In this document: one piece after another, positions 17,436 to 26,535 of the stretch
How the letters are laid out: the number at the start of each line of letters is the position of its first letter
How positions within the stretch are numbered: the stretch's first letter is position 1
NCBI RefSeq assembly: GCF_035967765.1
Contig: NZ_JAYWIT010000007.1
Source: Conexibacter stalactiti
GTDB lineage: Bacteria; Actinomycetota; Thermoleophilia; Solirubrobacterales; Solirubrobacteraceae
Strand: one strand, 5' to 3'
Length of the DNA: 64,000 bases
Translations under genes and position numbers: made by a program
Notes under the pieces: generated by a model
Databases searched by the model: none
What the model was told of the DNA's origin: nothing
Seen by the model: only the letters and a program-made list of their open reading frames with translations

Positions 17436-18353
17436 TCAGCGCGACGGCTTGCGCAGCGCGATCGTGTAGCTGGCGCCGCGCTGCCCGCGCCGCTCGACCG
17501 GCGCGACGGCGATTCGCACCAGCTCGCCGCCGAGACGCAGCCCGCGCGCGACCGTCTCGTTCTGCGTCGAGGCGGCCAGCGAGCCGCTCCAGCCAAAGTT
17601 GTTCGAGCGCAGCGCGTCCTCGTCCGCCGTCGTCGACCAGGCGACCTCGAGGCCGTGCTTCGCGCCTTCGCCCGCCAGCGCCGCGAGCGGAATCAGCGCG
17701 AGGTGGCGCGGCGCGTCGACGTGCGCCCAGCGCCCCCCGAGCAGCTTCAGCTGCAGCGACTCGGGGTTCGGCGCGATCGCGATCAGCATGCCGCCCGGCG
17801 CGAGCGCCGCGGCGGCGCTCGCGATCAGCGCGGCGGGGTCGGCGAGGTGCTCCAGCACATGCCACATCACGATCGCGTCGTAGGGGCCCGTGAGCGCCGC
17901 GGCGGGATCGTCGGACTGCGTCACCGGCAGCCTCAGCTGCTCGGAGATGAAGCGGCAGCAGCCGGCGTCCAGCTCGATCGCGCTGACGTCGTAGCCGGCA
18001 CGGCGCGCCAGCTCGAGGAAGCCGCCGTAGGAGGGGCCGATCTCGACCAGCCGGCCCTGCGGCACCAGCCCGCGCAGCAGCTCCAGCCGGTGGGCGGCGT
18101 TCTCGTCGCGGGCGACCGCGGCGTCGGCGGAGTCCGGCACGCCGTAGTAGCTGGCGGGGTAGTAGCGGCCGAGGTCGGCCGGCACGTCGGCGAGCGTCAA
18201 CGTCCCGCAGGCCGCGCACGAGACGTAGCGGAACGACTCGGGCGAGATGCGGTGGTTGCGATCGCGCGCGCTGAAGGCGGGAGCGGTCGGGCCGCCGCAG
18301 AGGCGGCACGGCGTCGCGCCCGCGGCGCCGTCGCGCGTCGGTTCGTTCGTCAT
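17436..18353 (-). CDS. Class I SAM-dependent methyltransferase with N-terminal zinc-ribbon-like motif
   Basis: 305 residues. The N-terminus has CRLCGG and CAACGT (two CxxC pairs, about residues 16 and 45), as in the zinc-binding part of sugar C-methyltransferases and related enzymes. RLVEIGPSYGGFLELA is the SAM loop, and AIVMWHVLEHLADP and LAPGGMLIAIAPNPES are motifs II/III of Methyltransf_23. The ATG overlaps the stop of the large membrane protein gene (ATGA), ending a five-gene minus-strand operon. The likely substrate is a sugar or lipid-linked glycan (inference). Confidence 0.83.
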   Translation of the reverse strand: MTNEPTRDGAAGATPCRLCGGPTAPAFSARDRNHRISPESFRYVSCAACGTLTLADVPADLGRYYPASYYGVPDSADAAVARDENAAHRLELLRGLVPQGRLVEIGPSYGGFLELARRAGYDVSAIELDAGCCRFISEQLRLPVTQSDDPAAALTGPYDAIVMWHVLEHLADPAALIASAAAALAPGGMLIAIAPNPESLQLKLLGGRWAHVDAPRHLALIPLAALAGEGAKHGLEVAWSTTADEDALRSNNFGWSGSLAASTQNETVARGLRLGGELVRIAVAPVERRGQRGASYTIALRKPSR

Positions 18354-20557
18354 CGTCTGCATTCTGCGAGCGTCAGGTTGAACAGCCCGGGCCGGCGCGC
18401 GCTGCCGTCGGCCAGCGTGCCGGCGCCGCTGCGCAACGTCAGCGTCGTCGGTCTGTCCGCCAGCCGCACGGTGAACGGTCTCGGCGTGCCGGGGACGACG
18501 GTGCCGCTGATCGTTCTCGGCGCGCCGGTGAGGCGATAGCGCAGCGGCTCGGGCGTCAGCGGATGGGCGTTGACGAGCCCGTAGAGGCAGCGGTCGGCGC
18601 CGTGCGGGAAGACGCGCACCTGCTGCGGTCTGTCGCCGGGACCGAAGCGGTCGGGCAGGGCGTTGCGCACGAGCCACTCGATCCGCAGCGGCGAGGCGAG
18701 CCGCTCGAGGCCCGCCCACGCGTACAGCGCGGGGCTTCTGAGCGGCTCCCCGTCGAAGCCGACCGTCGCCTGCCCGGCGGAGGTGACGAGCACGTCGGGC
18801 GCGGCACGTCCTCGCAGCTCGACCTCGCCGGTCTCCCAGTCGACGATCGCCTGCGGCGCCGGCGCGCCGGGGACGGCGTCGCTGCCGTCGTTCTCGACGT
18901 CGACGGCGAAGCGGTAGCCGAGCGACTCGTTGAAGACCTGCAGGAAGGCCATCTGGGCGGCGAGGTCGGGGTGGATCGTGCCGTCGACCGAGAGCGGCTC
19001 GCTGGTCGTGATGTTGGTCGCCGGGGTGGTCGGCGCGACCGCCTCGTCGATGAACTCGAGGTCGCGCGTCGGCACGTCCTTCATGCCGACGACGTTGATG
19101 AACTTCTTCGACGGGTGGTAGAGCGCCGCCAGCTGGAACGCGAGCAGGCCGGCCAGCACGACCGCCCCGAGGCCGAAGCGGACGCGTCGCGGCAGCGGTC
19201 GCGCGACGATGAACGCGAGCGCCAATGCGATGGCCGCCGCGCCCGCCACCGTGACGTACGCCAGCAGCTCTCTGCTGACCGATATGCGCTGCTCGAGCTT
19301 GCCGAGGACGACGTCGCCGAAGAAGTGCGAGGTCGGCGCTATGAAGTATCTGTAGACGTCGCCGACCGGCCACTCGTAGGAGGTCGCGACGAGCCAGGTG
19401 ACGGCGACGCCGCTGACGGCGATCGACCACAGCGGCGGCGGCTTCTTGAAGACGGCGAGCGCGCCGGCGAGCACGAACGGGGCCGCCAGCACGGCGAAGT
19501 AGCGGTCCTCGTTCATCGAGAAGTAGTAGGCGTACGAGAAGATCAGGACGTACGCGAGCACGAGCCACGAGAAGCCGCCCGCGACCGGGTCGGTCGGGCG
19601 CCACAGGCCGCGCACCAGCAGCGGCAGCGCGAGCACGAACGGCACGATCGCCGTCCCGATCGCGAGGTGGGAGGCGAGTATCCGCGTGTTGTCCCACAGC
19701 ACCGGCAGCTCCAGCGGCGGGCGCAGGCGGACGCCGCCGTACATGCTGCCGCCGACGAGCGGATCGGTGCCGACGACCAGCAGCGCGAGCAGCAGCGCGA
19801 CGGCGCCGAGCGTCAGCAGCGGGTGACGTGTGAACAGCCGCTTCGGCAGCGCTTTGAGCCATGCGACGAGCTGCTCGCCGGCGGGGCGCGCGAACCAGAT
19901 CGTCGCGAGCGCGGCCGGCGCCATCGCGCCGACCAGCGGCGCCCAGCCGATCCGTGCGATCACCGTCAGCGCGAGCGTCGCGATGACGAGCAGGTCCGAG
20001 ACGAGGCTGGGGCTGCGCAGCGCGCGCAGCATCGCCCACAGCATGAAGCCGCAGGCGAGCGTGCCGACGGTCGTGTTGAGCGTCGTCGTGCCGTAGAAGG
20101 CGAAGCTGCCGGCGGAGGCGATCGTCGCCGGCGCGAGCGCCTGCCAGCGCCCGAGGCCGAGCTGCCGCCCGGCGAGCCAGATCGGCACGACGACGAGACC
20201 CTGCGCCAGCGCCGTGATGAAGTGCAGCAGCGCGAACTGATCGGTCGGGTCGTCGTCGAGCAGGACGGAGATCGCGGCAAGCCAGCTGGTCAGCCGCTCA
20301 GGCCCGCGCGCGACCGTTCCCTGGAAGAGGTTGGCGGGGTCGCCCTCGATGAAGCGCCCCAGCAGGACCGCGTTCGACTCGTCGATCATCACGAGCCGGC
20401 TGTCGAGGCTGAAGTGCGCGACGAGGGCGGTGATCAGCGCCGTCCACGCGGCCAGCACGAGGAGCGGGCCGTGACGCAGCAGCAGGTCGGGAAGTCCGGA
20501 CTGCGCGGGCGCGGCGTCGGGTGCTGCGGGGGAGCTGTCGCTGACGGAAGCGGCCAT
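18350..20557 (-). CDS. Large polytopic membrane protein, putative GT-C glycosyltransferase
   Basis: 735 residues. About 12 hydrophobic helices fill residues 20-420. The remaining C-terminal part is a soluble, probably extracytoplasmic beta-rich domain. SRLVMIDESNAVLLGRFIE in the first outer loop has the acidic DE pair expected of GT-C enzymes (compare the WFDEAATW loop at about 6.7 kb). No family can be assigned with certainty. The ATG at 20557 follows the preceding GT4 stop by 19 bases, and a longer frame upstream is an artefact of overlap. Its neighbours (DUF2142 protein, GT4, methyltransferase) support a role in glycan transfer outside the membrane. Confidence 0.7.
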   Translation of the reverse strand: MAASVSDSSPAAPDAAPAQSGLPDLLLRHGPLLVLAAWTALITALVAHFSLDSRLVMIDESNAVLLGRFIEGDPANLFQGTVARGPERLTSWLAAISVLLDDDPTDQFALLHFITALAQGLVVVPIWLAGRQLGLGRWQALAPATIASAGSFAFYGTTTLNTTVGTLACGFMLWAMLRALRSPSLVSDLLVIATLALTVIARIGWAPLVGAMAPAALATIWFARPAGEQLVAWLKALPKRLFTRHPLLTLGAVALLLALLVVGTDPLVGGSMYGGVRLRPPLELPVLWDNTRILASHLAIGTAIVPFVLALPLLVRGLWRPTDPVAGGFSWLVLAYVLIFSYAYYFSMNEDRYFAVLAAPFVLAGALAVFKKPPPLWSIAVSGVAVTWLVATSYEWPVGDVYRYFIAPTSHFFGDVVLGKLEQRISVSRELLAYVTVAGAAAIALALAFIVARPLPRRVRFGLGAVVLAGLLAFQLAALYHPSKKFINVVGMKDVPTRDLEFIDEAVAPTTPATNITTSEPLSVDGTIHPDLAAQMAFLQVFNESLGYRFAVDVENDGSDAVPGAPAPQAIVDWETGEVELRGRAAPDVLVTSAGQATVGFDGEPLRSPALYAWAGLERLASPLRIEWLVRNALPDRFGPGDRPQQVRVFPHGADRCLYGLVNAHPLTPEPLRYRLTGAPRTISGTVVPGTPRPFTVRLADRPTTLTLRSGAGTLADGSARRPGLFNLTLAECRR

Positions 20558-20576
20558 TGCGTCTGGCTGCCGGAGG

Positions 20577-21725
20577 CTAGCGGAGCGTGCGGTAGGCGGC
20601 CGCAACCGTGTCGAGCGAACCGTCGAGCGAGAGCCGGCGGGCGTTGCGGCCGAACCAGGCGGCGGTGCTGTCGCGCAGTTCCGGGCCGGCGGCGTGCACG
20701 CGCAGGATCGCGGCGGCCAGCTGCTCGGGCTCGACCGAGTCGGCGACGACGCCGTTCTCGCCGTCGTCGACCAGCTCGACGGCGGCGTTGTCGGGCTCGC
20801 GCACGACGACGCTCGGGACACCGCGCGCGGAGGCCTCGACGACGACCATCCCGTAGCCCTCGCGCGAGGACGGCAGCACCATGCAGAGGGCGCCGGCGAG
20901 CGTCTCCTCGACCTCCTCGCTGGAGACGAAGCCGGGCGCGACGGCGATCTCCTCCAGCCCTTCCTGCGCGATCGCCGCCAGCACCTGCGGCCGCTCCGGG
21001 CCGTCGCCGAGCACGGTCAGGCGCAGCTCCGGCGCCTCGCGCCGCGCGCGTGCGAAGGCGCGCACCAGCGCCGGGACGCGCTTTTCGGGGATGTGGCGGC
21101 CGGCGAAGGCGACGACCGGCTGCGCCGGCACCGGCACCGGCTGCTCCAGCGAGCCGGCGTACTCGCCGGTGAGGATCGTCGGCTCGCTGCGCAGCCCCTC
21201 GTCGCGCAGGCGGCCGGCGTGCAGGCGCGAGAAGCAGAAGGCCTGCTGCGGGACGCGCGCGCAGAGCCGCTGCACGAGCGCGCCGACCGTCCCGCCGGCG
21301 CGGCCGAGGTACTCCTCCCAGTAGCTGCGCGACCACACCTCGTGCCAGTCGACGACGAGGCGGAAGCGGTGCAGCGGCCGCGTGACCGCCGCCGCCAGCA
21401 GGGAGAAGTACGGGAACGAGGCGGTGTGCACGACGTCGTAGCGGCGGCCGTGGCGCAGCAGATGCCACAGCACCCCGGCGCCGAAGACCAGCGGCGGCAG
21501 GATCCGCCGGCGGCCCTCGCCGGCGTAGAGCGCCATCCGCGGCCCGACGACGCGCACGTCGACGCCGTCGACGCCCGGGGAGACGCCGCGATTCCACTGC
21601 CGCAGGGTCAGGTAGGTGACCTCGTGACCGTCGGCGGTCAGCCGCTCGGCGAGGTTGCGGTACCAGCGCTCCGCGCCGCCGACGGTGTGCGGGAAGAGGC
21701 AGTCGTAGACGAGGCAGATGCGCAT
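20577..21725 (-). CDS. GT4-family glycosyltransferase
   Basis: 382 residues. MRICLVYDCLFPHTVGGAER is the GT4 N-terminal loop with its GGAER motif, and VVAFAGRHIPEKRVPALVRA, LTVLGDGPER and SSREGYGMVVVEASARGVP form the donor domain with the conserved Glu pair. The ATG at 21725 lies five bases after the stop of the small membrane protein gene, so it is part of the minus-strand membrane-GT operon. Donor and acceptor unknown. Confidence 0.88.
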   Translation of the reverse strand: MRICLVYDCLFPHTVGGAERWYRNLAERLTADGHEVTYLTLRQWNRGVSPGVDGVDVRVVGPRMALYAGEGRRRILPPLVFGAGVLWHLLRHGRRYDVVHTASFPYFSLLAAAVTRPLHRFRLVVDWHEVWSRSYWEEYLGRAGGTVGALVQRLCARVPQQAFCFSRLHAGRLRDEGLRSEPTILTGEYAGSLEQPVPVPAQPVVAFAGRHIPEKRVPALVRAFARARREAPELRLTVLGDGPERPQVLAAIAQEGLEEIAVAPGFVSSEEVEETLAGALCMVLPSSREGYGMVVVEASARGVPSVVVREPDNAAVELVDDGENGVVADSVEPEQLAAAILRVHAAGPELRDSTAAWFGRNARRLSLDGSLDTVAAAYRTLR

Positions 21726-21730
21726 CGGCG

Positions 21731-22441
21731 TCACGTCCCGGCGTCGTCGTCGGAGCCGCCCGGGCGGCGCAGCGCGAGGTAGTACGCGCCCAGCAGCAGC
21801 GCGGGGACGCCGAGCCCCAGCAGCGGCAGCAGCAGCCACAGCGCCCACGGCCCCAGCGCGTTGAAGGTCGCGGCGCGCTCGGCGGTCGTGTCGAGGCTGC
21901 CGAGCATGCTGCGCGGCTCGGCCTCCGTGAAGGTCGCCTGGAAGGCGACCGCCAGCGGATAGCCGCCGTAGGGCGTCGCGCGGGTGCGCTGCAGCACGCG
22001 CGGGTCGGCGGTCGCCGCGAGCGTCGCGGTCCGGCGGCCTCTGTTGGCGACGCAGACGGCGGCCGCCAGCGTCTCGTCGGGCGGATCGAGCGGCACTCGC
22101 AGCGTGTGCTCGTCCGCTCTGACGGTCGCCGCGGCGTCGTAGCCGATCCCGTTCACGGTCACGCGCAGCGGCGGCGCCGGCAGCGGCTCGGCGGGATCGA
22201 GCATCAGCTGCAGCACCTCGCTGTCAGGGCTGACCACGACGCCGTCGAGGCAGACTCTCTGACCGGGCTCCAGCGGCAGCGTCGTGGCGTTGCGGGCGCC
22301 GGTCGGGACCGGCGTCGAGGCGATCCCGCGCTGGTCTCTGGTCAGCCGCGGCAGCAGCTCGACGAAGAAGGCGAGCAGCAGCACCGCCGCGGCGCAGAGG
22401 ACGACCGCCTGCGCGGTCCGACGCGGGAAGCGATCAGACAT
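21731..22441 (-). CDS. Bitopic membrane protein of unknown function
   Basis: 236 residues with one N-terminal transmembrane helix (QAVVLCAAAVLLLAFFVELL, residues 11-30) and one C-terminal helix (WALWLLLPLLGLGVPALLLG). Between them lies an extracytoplasmic domain of about 150 residues, rich in beta-strand-like segments and containing two Cys. I do not recognise the family. It overlaps the DUF2142 gene upstream by eight bases and precedes a GT4 by five, so it is probably a partner of the membrane glycosyltransferases. Confidence 0.72.
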   Translation of the reverse strand: MSDRFPRRTAQAVVLCAAAVLLLAFFVELLPRLTRDQRGIASTPVPTGARNATTLPLEPGQRVCLDGVVVSPDSEVLQLMLDPAEPLPAPPLRVTVNGIGYDAAATVRADEHTLRVPLDPPDETLAAAVCVANRGRRTATLAATADPRVLQRTRATPYGGYPLAVAFQATFTEAEPRSMLGSLDTTAERAATFNALGPWALWLLLPLLGLGVPALLLGAYYLALRRPGGSDDDAGT

Positions 22442-23975
22442 AGAAGCGCTCCACCGTGATCAGCAGGCCCGACAGCTGCAGCACGATCCCGACCGTCACG
22501 ACGAGCACGCCGAAGTACGCGCCGACGCGACGCGGCAGCGACGTCGCGACGAAGGCGATCGCGAGCGCGAACGGCACGATCAGCGGCAGCGCGTAGCGGC
22601 CGACGATCAGCGGGTCGCCCGAGCCCAGCAGCGCGAGGTAGGAGACGAGGTGCAGCAGCGCCAGCAGCGAGCCGCAGATCGCGACCAGGCCGAGCACGAC
22701 GTGGAGCTGCTCGCGCAGCATCCGCCGCCGCGACCAGGCGGCGATGAGCAGGCCCGCGAGGCCGAGCAGCGCGGCGATCCGCAGCCCGCTGTAGACGCGC
22801 GCCGGGAAGCGCACCTCCAGCCATCCGAAGGAGCCGAAGAAGGTCTCGACGAACATCTGCCGGAAGCCGTAGTCGGGGCCGACCCGAGTCGGCAGGAAGG
22901 GCAGCTTCGGCAGGTAGAACTGCCACACGTGGGAGGCGAACTGCCCGACCCCGAAGCCGCCCTGGTGGATGTAGTTCGTCTGGTCGCCGTAGAGGCTCCC
23001 GCCGCTGCCGCCGCCGGCCGCGAACAGCCTGAACAGGATCAGCCCCGCGGCCAGCACGAGCGCGCTCGCGCCGCTCCAGCGCAGCGCGGCGCGCAGCGCC
23101 GGCCGGTGACGCCAGCAGGCCAGCGCGAGCACGACCACGAGCGGCGGCAGCAGCGCGAGGCCGCGGCCGTGCGTGAGCGCGGAGCCGGCCGCGAGCGCGC
23201 TGAGGCCGGCGAAGCGCGCCAGGCTGGGACCGCGCACGAGCGTCCGCAGCGCCAGCGCCGTGAAGGCCGACCAGATCGTCACGAGCAGCGTGTCGGCGTT
23301 GACGATCCCCGCCATCGAGGTCAGCTGCGGCTGCACGGCCACGATCGCCGCGGTCAGGGTTCGGACCCACACGCGCGCCGTCAGCTCGGCCGCCGCGAGC
23401 CAGGCGCAGGCGACCGCGACGAGGAACAGCACGATGTTGGCGAAGCGCGACGCGAGCAGATGGTCGTAGAGCGAGTCGCCCGGCACGGCGCGGTAGGCGA
23501 TCGCCTCGTAGGCGTAGTAGAGCGGCGGGTTCTTCGCGATCGGGTTGGCACCCTCGCCGTCGGCGCGCTGGCGCTTGGTCACCTCCTGCTCGAACTCGCG
23601 CCAGCGCTGCTGGTCGATCGAGTTCCACAGCGGGCGCGCGGCGGGTGAGGCCATCAGCATCCGCAGCCCGAGCGCGTCCATCGCGAACGTCTGCTCGCTG
23701 GAGTGGCTGCCGGCACCGCCGAACGTCGTCGAAGAGGGTGCGCTGCCGGTCTCGGCGACATGCTGCACGTAGGCGAAGTGCTCGGACTCGTCAGGTCCCT
23801 GGAACGGCGGCATCAGCAGCGCCCAGGCGGTCGCCATGATCGCCGCGGCGACGAGCACGAGCGCGAGCGGTGCGGGGACTGCACGCAGTCGCCGGAGAAG
23901 CCTTCGGGGCATCCCTCGGAGCGACTCCGTGCGCTGGTTCGCGCGGGGGGCGCGCGGGTCGCGAGAAGCTGCCAT
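22434..23975 (-). CDS. DUF2142-type polytopic membrane protein (GT-C-like)
   Basis: 513 residues with about 11 transmembrane helices. The sequence MPPFQGPDESEHFAYVQHVA after TM1 is the hallmark of DUF2142 membrane proteins, which resemble GT-C glycosyltransferases and sit in polysaccharide loci. The DE pair there occupies the position of the catalytic Asp of GT-C enzymes. The first 30 residues are Arg-rich and cytoplasmic; an internal ATG at residue 22 is an alternative start. It heads the five-gene minus-strand operon ending at 17436. Confidence 0.82.
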   Translation of the reverse strand: MAASRDPRAPRANQRTESLRGMPRRLLRRLRAVPAPLALVLVAAAIMATAWALLMPPFQGPDESEHFAYVQHVAETGSAPSSTTFGGAGSHSSEQTFAMDALGLRMLMASPAARPLWNSIDQQRWREFEQEVTKRQRADGEGANPIAKNPPLYYAYEAIAYRAVPGDSLYDHLLASRFANIVLFLVAVACAWLAAAELTARVWVRTLTAAIVAVQPQLTSMAGIVNADTLLVTIWSAFTALALRTLVRGPSLARFAGLSALAAGSALTHGRGLALLPPLVVVLALACWRHRPALRAALRWSGASALVLAAGLILFRLFAAGGGSGGSLYGDQTNYIHQGGFGVGQFASHVWQFYLPKLPFLPTRVGPDYGFRQMFVETFFGSFGWLEVRFPARVYSGLRIAALLGLAGLLIAAWSRRRMLREQLHVVLGLVAICGSLLALLHLVSYLALLGSGDPLIVGRYALPLIVPFALAIAFVATSLPRRVGAYFGVLVVTVGIVLQLSGLLITVERFYV

Positions 23976-23985
23976 GCGGGGCGTC

Positions 23986-23991
23986 AGCGTA
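23986..23991 (-). promoter_or_regulatory. -10 box TACGCT of the membrane-GT operon
   Basis: TACGCT on the minus strand ends ten bases before the ATG at 23975, implying a leader of only a few bases. Confidence 0.4.
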
Positions 23992-24057
23992 CCGGGTGCG
24001 CCCGTCCGTCACGGTGCACGGGCGACGGCGCGAGAAAGGAGCGGCCGGCGGTTTCGC

Positions 24058-24063
24058 TAGCAT
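24058..24063 (+). promoter_or_regulatory. -10 box TAGCAT with hairpin-containing leader
   Basis: TAGCAT lies 72 bases before the ATG at 24136. The predicted leader contains a six-base-pair hairpin (GACGGG at 24075-24080 with CCCGTC at 24087-24092). Unlike most genes here, this one would have a true 5' UTR. Confidence 0.4.
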
Positions 24064-24135
24064 CAGCGCAACTCGACGGGTCGATTCCCGTCTCAAGTGG
24101 TGCCCCGATCCGGTTGCATCCGACCCGACGAGCAC

Positions 24136-25317
24136 ATGACGACAGCCCAGAAAGAGAACGCCCTCGGGCGGACAGAGCCTGAGACCGCCGAGCTGCGCGT
24201 CTCCGTGGTGATCCCGTGCCTCAACGAGGCCGAGAACATCGAGCAGTGCGTCGCCGCCGCCCTTGGCGTGCTGGAGCGCAACGGCATCGCCGGCGAGGTC
24301 GTCGTCGCCGACAACAACTCCGACGACGGCAGCGCCGCGCTGGCCGAGGCCGCCGGCGCCCGCGTCGTCGTCGAGCCCCGCCGCGGCTACGGCAGCGCCT
24401 ACCTGGCCGGCTTCTCGGCGGCGCGCGGCAAGTACATCGTGATGGGCGACGCCGACCTCACGTACGACTTCAACGAGATCCCCCGCTTCCTCAGAGAGCT
24501 GGACGACGGCGCCGACATGGTGATCGGCGACCGGATGAAGAACATCCATCCGGGCGCGATGCCGTGGCTGCACCAGTACGTCGGCAACCCGCTGCTGTCG
24601 GGCTTCCTCAACCTGCTGTTCAGAACCGGCGTCAGTGACGCCCACTGCGGCATGCGCGCGGTCCGTCGCTCGACGCTGCCGCAGCTGGCGCTGCGCACGA
24701 CCGGCATGGAGTTCGCCTCCGAGATGGTGATCCGGGCGGCGAAGGAGAAGCTCGACATCCGCCAGTTCGACATCGAGTACCACCCGCGCGGTGGCGAGTC
24801 GAAGCTGTCGAGCTTCCGCGACGGCTGGCGCCACCTGCGCTTCCTGCTCGTCCACTCGCCGAACCACCTCTTCATCTTCCCGGGCGCGCTGATGGCGCTG
24901 GTCGGCGCGCTGATCGCCTTGACGGTCGTCGCCAACATCAACGTCTTCGGCCGCGAGTGGGACCTGCACGCGCTGATCGCCGGCTCCCTGCTGCTGGTCG
25001 TCGGCACGCAGGTCGTCGCCCTCGGCCTCTGCGCCCACGCCTACGGCACGTACTTCATGAACGAGCGCGATCCGTGGTTCGACCGCATGCGGGCCCGCTT
25101 CAGACTCGAGCACGGCCTGCTGCTCGGCGGCGGGATCGTGATCGCCGGCCTCGTGATCGCCGCGATCATCGTGATCGAGTGGATCGACCGCGGCTTCGGC
25201 TCGCTCGGCGAGGAGAGACTGGCGATCCTGGCGCTGACGTTCGTGATCGTCGGCATCCAGGTCTTCTTCTCCTCGTTCCTGCTCAGCATCCTCGGCCTGC
25301 GCCGCAGCAACGACTGA
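24136..25317 (+). CDS. Membrane-anchored GT2 glycosyltransferase, dolichol-phosphate mannose synthase-like
   Basis: 393 residues. The catalytic GT-A domain has VSVVIPCLNEAENIEQCV, ADNNSDDGS and the DxD motif MGDADLTYDF near residue 105. The segment with FRTGVSDAHCGMRA is typical of polyprenyl-phosphate sugar synthases. Four C-terminal hydrophobic helices (from about residue 245) anchor it. Such enzymes charge a polyprenyl phosphate with one sugar, the donor used by GT-C transferases such as those at 5.3-6.8 and 37.0-38.5 kb. ATG 24136 is chosen; GTG codons at 24097 and 24100 would add 12-13 residues. Confidence 0.88.
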   Translation: MTTAQKENALGRTEPETAELRVSVVIPCLNEAENIEQCVAAALGVLERNGIAGEVVVADNNSDDGSAALAEAAGARVVVEPRRGYGSAYLAGFSAARGKYIVMGDADLTYDFNEIPRFLRELDDGADMVIGDRMKNIHPGAMPWLHQYVGNPLLSGFLNLLFRTGVSDAHCGMRAVRRSTLPQLALRTTGMEFASEMVIRAAKEKLDIRQFDIEYHPRGGESKLSSFRDGWRHLRFLLVHSPNHLFIFPGALMALVGALIALTVVANINVFGREWDLHALIAGSLLLVVGTQVVALGLCAHAYGTYFMNERDPWFDRMRARFRLEHGLLLGGGIVIAGLVIAAIIVIEWIDRGFGSLGEERLAILALTFVIVGIQVFFSSFLLSILGLRRSND

Positions 25318-25333
25318 GCGCCGGACGCGCTCA
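25315..25333. terminator. Hairpin containing both convergent stop codons
   Basis: TGAGCGC (25315-25321) pairs with GCGCTCA (25327-25333) around CGGAC. The left arm begins with the TGA of the plus-strand gene and the right arm ends with the TGA of the minus-strand gene. A nearly identical arrangement occurs at 38451-38469. Confidence 0.4.
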
Positions 25334-26524
25334 GCGCGCGGCCAGCGCGGCGCGGAGGCCGGCTTCGACCTGCTCGCCGGCGTGCGACCACGTCCGCCGC
25401 GCCGCCCAGGCGACCCCCGCGGCGCTGCGGCGCTCCCACAGCGCGCGGTCGTCGAGCAGCCGCTCCAGCGCTGAGGCGAGCGCCCCCGGATCGAACGCCG
25501 CCAGCTCGACGGCGCCGTCGGCGCCCCATTCGGCGCGCGTGCTGGCGACGTCGACGTCGACGCACGGCAGGCCGCACGCGACCATCTCCTGCGGCACCAG
25601 CGACGGGTTCGTCAGCGACAGCACCATGCCGGCGGTGGCCGTCGCGTAGGCCTCGGCGAGCTGCGCCGGCGACAGCAGCCCGAGCTGCTCGCAGGGGAAG
25701 GGCGTCGCGACCGGCGCGGGCGAGCCGAACAGCGCCAGCTCGACCTCGGGCCGCCGCCGGCGCAGCTCGGCGAGCGCGAACAACCCCAGCGGGACGGCCC
25801 GCCGCGGCGTGCTGGCGCGCGCGTAGAAGAGCACGCGCGCGGGCCGGCGCGCACCCGTCGCGGGGCGGTAGCGGGCGTGGTCGATGCCGAGGTCGAAGTG
25901 GCTGCTGGCGGCGCCGTAGCGGTCGCGCAGCAGCCGCGCCAGCCACGCCGAGGCGGCGATGCAGTGAAGGCCGGCGCGGTAGGTCGCCGCCGCCCACTCC
26001 GACTCGGCCGAGGTCGGGTGGAACTCCGGCTCGTGGTCCTGCACCAGGTACGCGCGCGCGCGGCAGCCGGGCAGCAGCTGGGCGCGGTAGGCGGTCGGCC
26101 AGCTGGTCGCGAGCACGACGTCGGCGCCCGCCCAGGCGGCGAAGCCCTTGCGGACGGGGCCGGCGCAGCCGCCGAACTGCTCGCGCAGCCGCTGCCCGAC
26201 GGCGGCCTCGTCGAGCGCGGCGTGGCGGCCGGTCGGGTCGTCGAGCCAGATCGAGCAGGCGTGGCCGCGCGCCTCCAGCGCCCGCACGAGGTTGAAGATC
26301 GTCGCGTGGCCGCCGCTGCCGGTCGGGAACCACGGGATCACCACGGCGACCGTCAGCGGCCCGTCGGCCGCGCCCGTCGCGGCGTCGAGCGGCGCCAGCG
26401 GCGCGGCGCCTCTGCGCGCCAGCTCCGCGACCGCGGCGTAGGCGGTGAAGGCCGACTCGTCGACCGGCGCCGGCCGGCCGCGCAGCCGCCGCACCGCACG
26501 GTCGATCAGCGGGTGCCGGTCCAT
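25331..26524 (-). CDS. GT4-like glycosyltransferase
   Basis: 397 residues. After about 55 variable residues the fold begins at VAVVIPWFPTGSGGHATIFN (glycine-rich acceptor loop). ARVLFYARASTPRRAVPLGL and PSLVPQEMVACGLPCVDVD are the donor-domain counterparts, with the E of the usual E-x7-E region in QEMVACG. The protein resembles WsaF-type rhamnosyltransferases in layout. ATG 26524 lies 11 bases after the stop of the upstream GT4. A much longer reading frame upstream is not used. Confidence 0.82.
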   Translation of the reverse strand: MDRHPLIDRAVRRLRGRPAPVDESAFTAYAAVAELARRGAAPLAPLDAATGAADGPLTVAVVIPWFPTGSGGHATIFNLVRALEARGHACSIWLDDPTGRHAALDEAAVGQRLREQFGGCAGPVRKGFAAWAGADVVLATSWPTAYRAQLLPGCRARAYLVQDHEPEFHPTSAESEWAAATYRAGLHCIAASAWLARLLRDRYGAASSHFDLGIDHARYRPATGARRPARVLFYARASTPRRAVPLGLFALAELRRRRPEVELALFGSPAPVATPFPCEQLGLLSPAQLAEAYATATAGMVLSLTNPSLVPQEMVACGLPCVDVDVASTRAEWGADGAVELAAFDPGALASALERLLDDRALWERRSAAGVAWAARRTWSHAGEQVEAGLRAALAAR

Positions 26525-26535
26525 CCGCGGGCCCC

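Noticed and set aside
24071..24095. GACGGGTCGATTCCCGTC looks like the T-arm of a tRNA.
   Set aside because: The loop has only six bases and lacks TTC, and no acceptor, D or anticodon arm can be folded around it. Better read as a small hairpin in a 5' leader.
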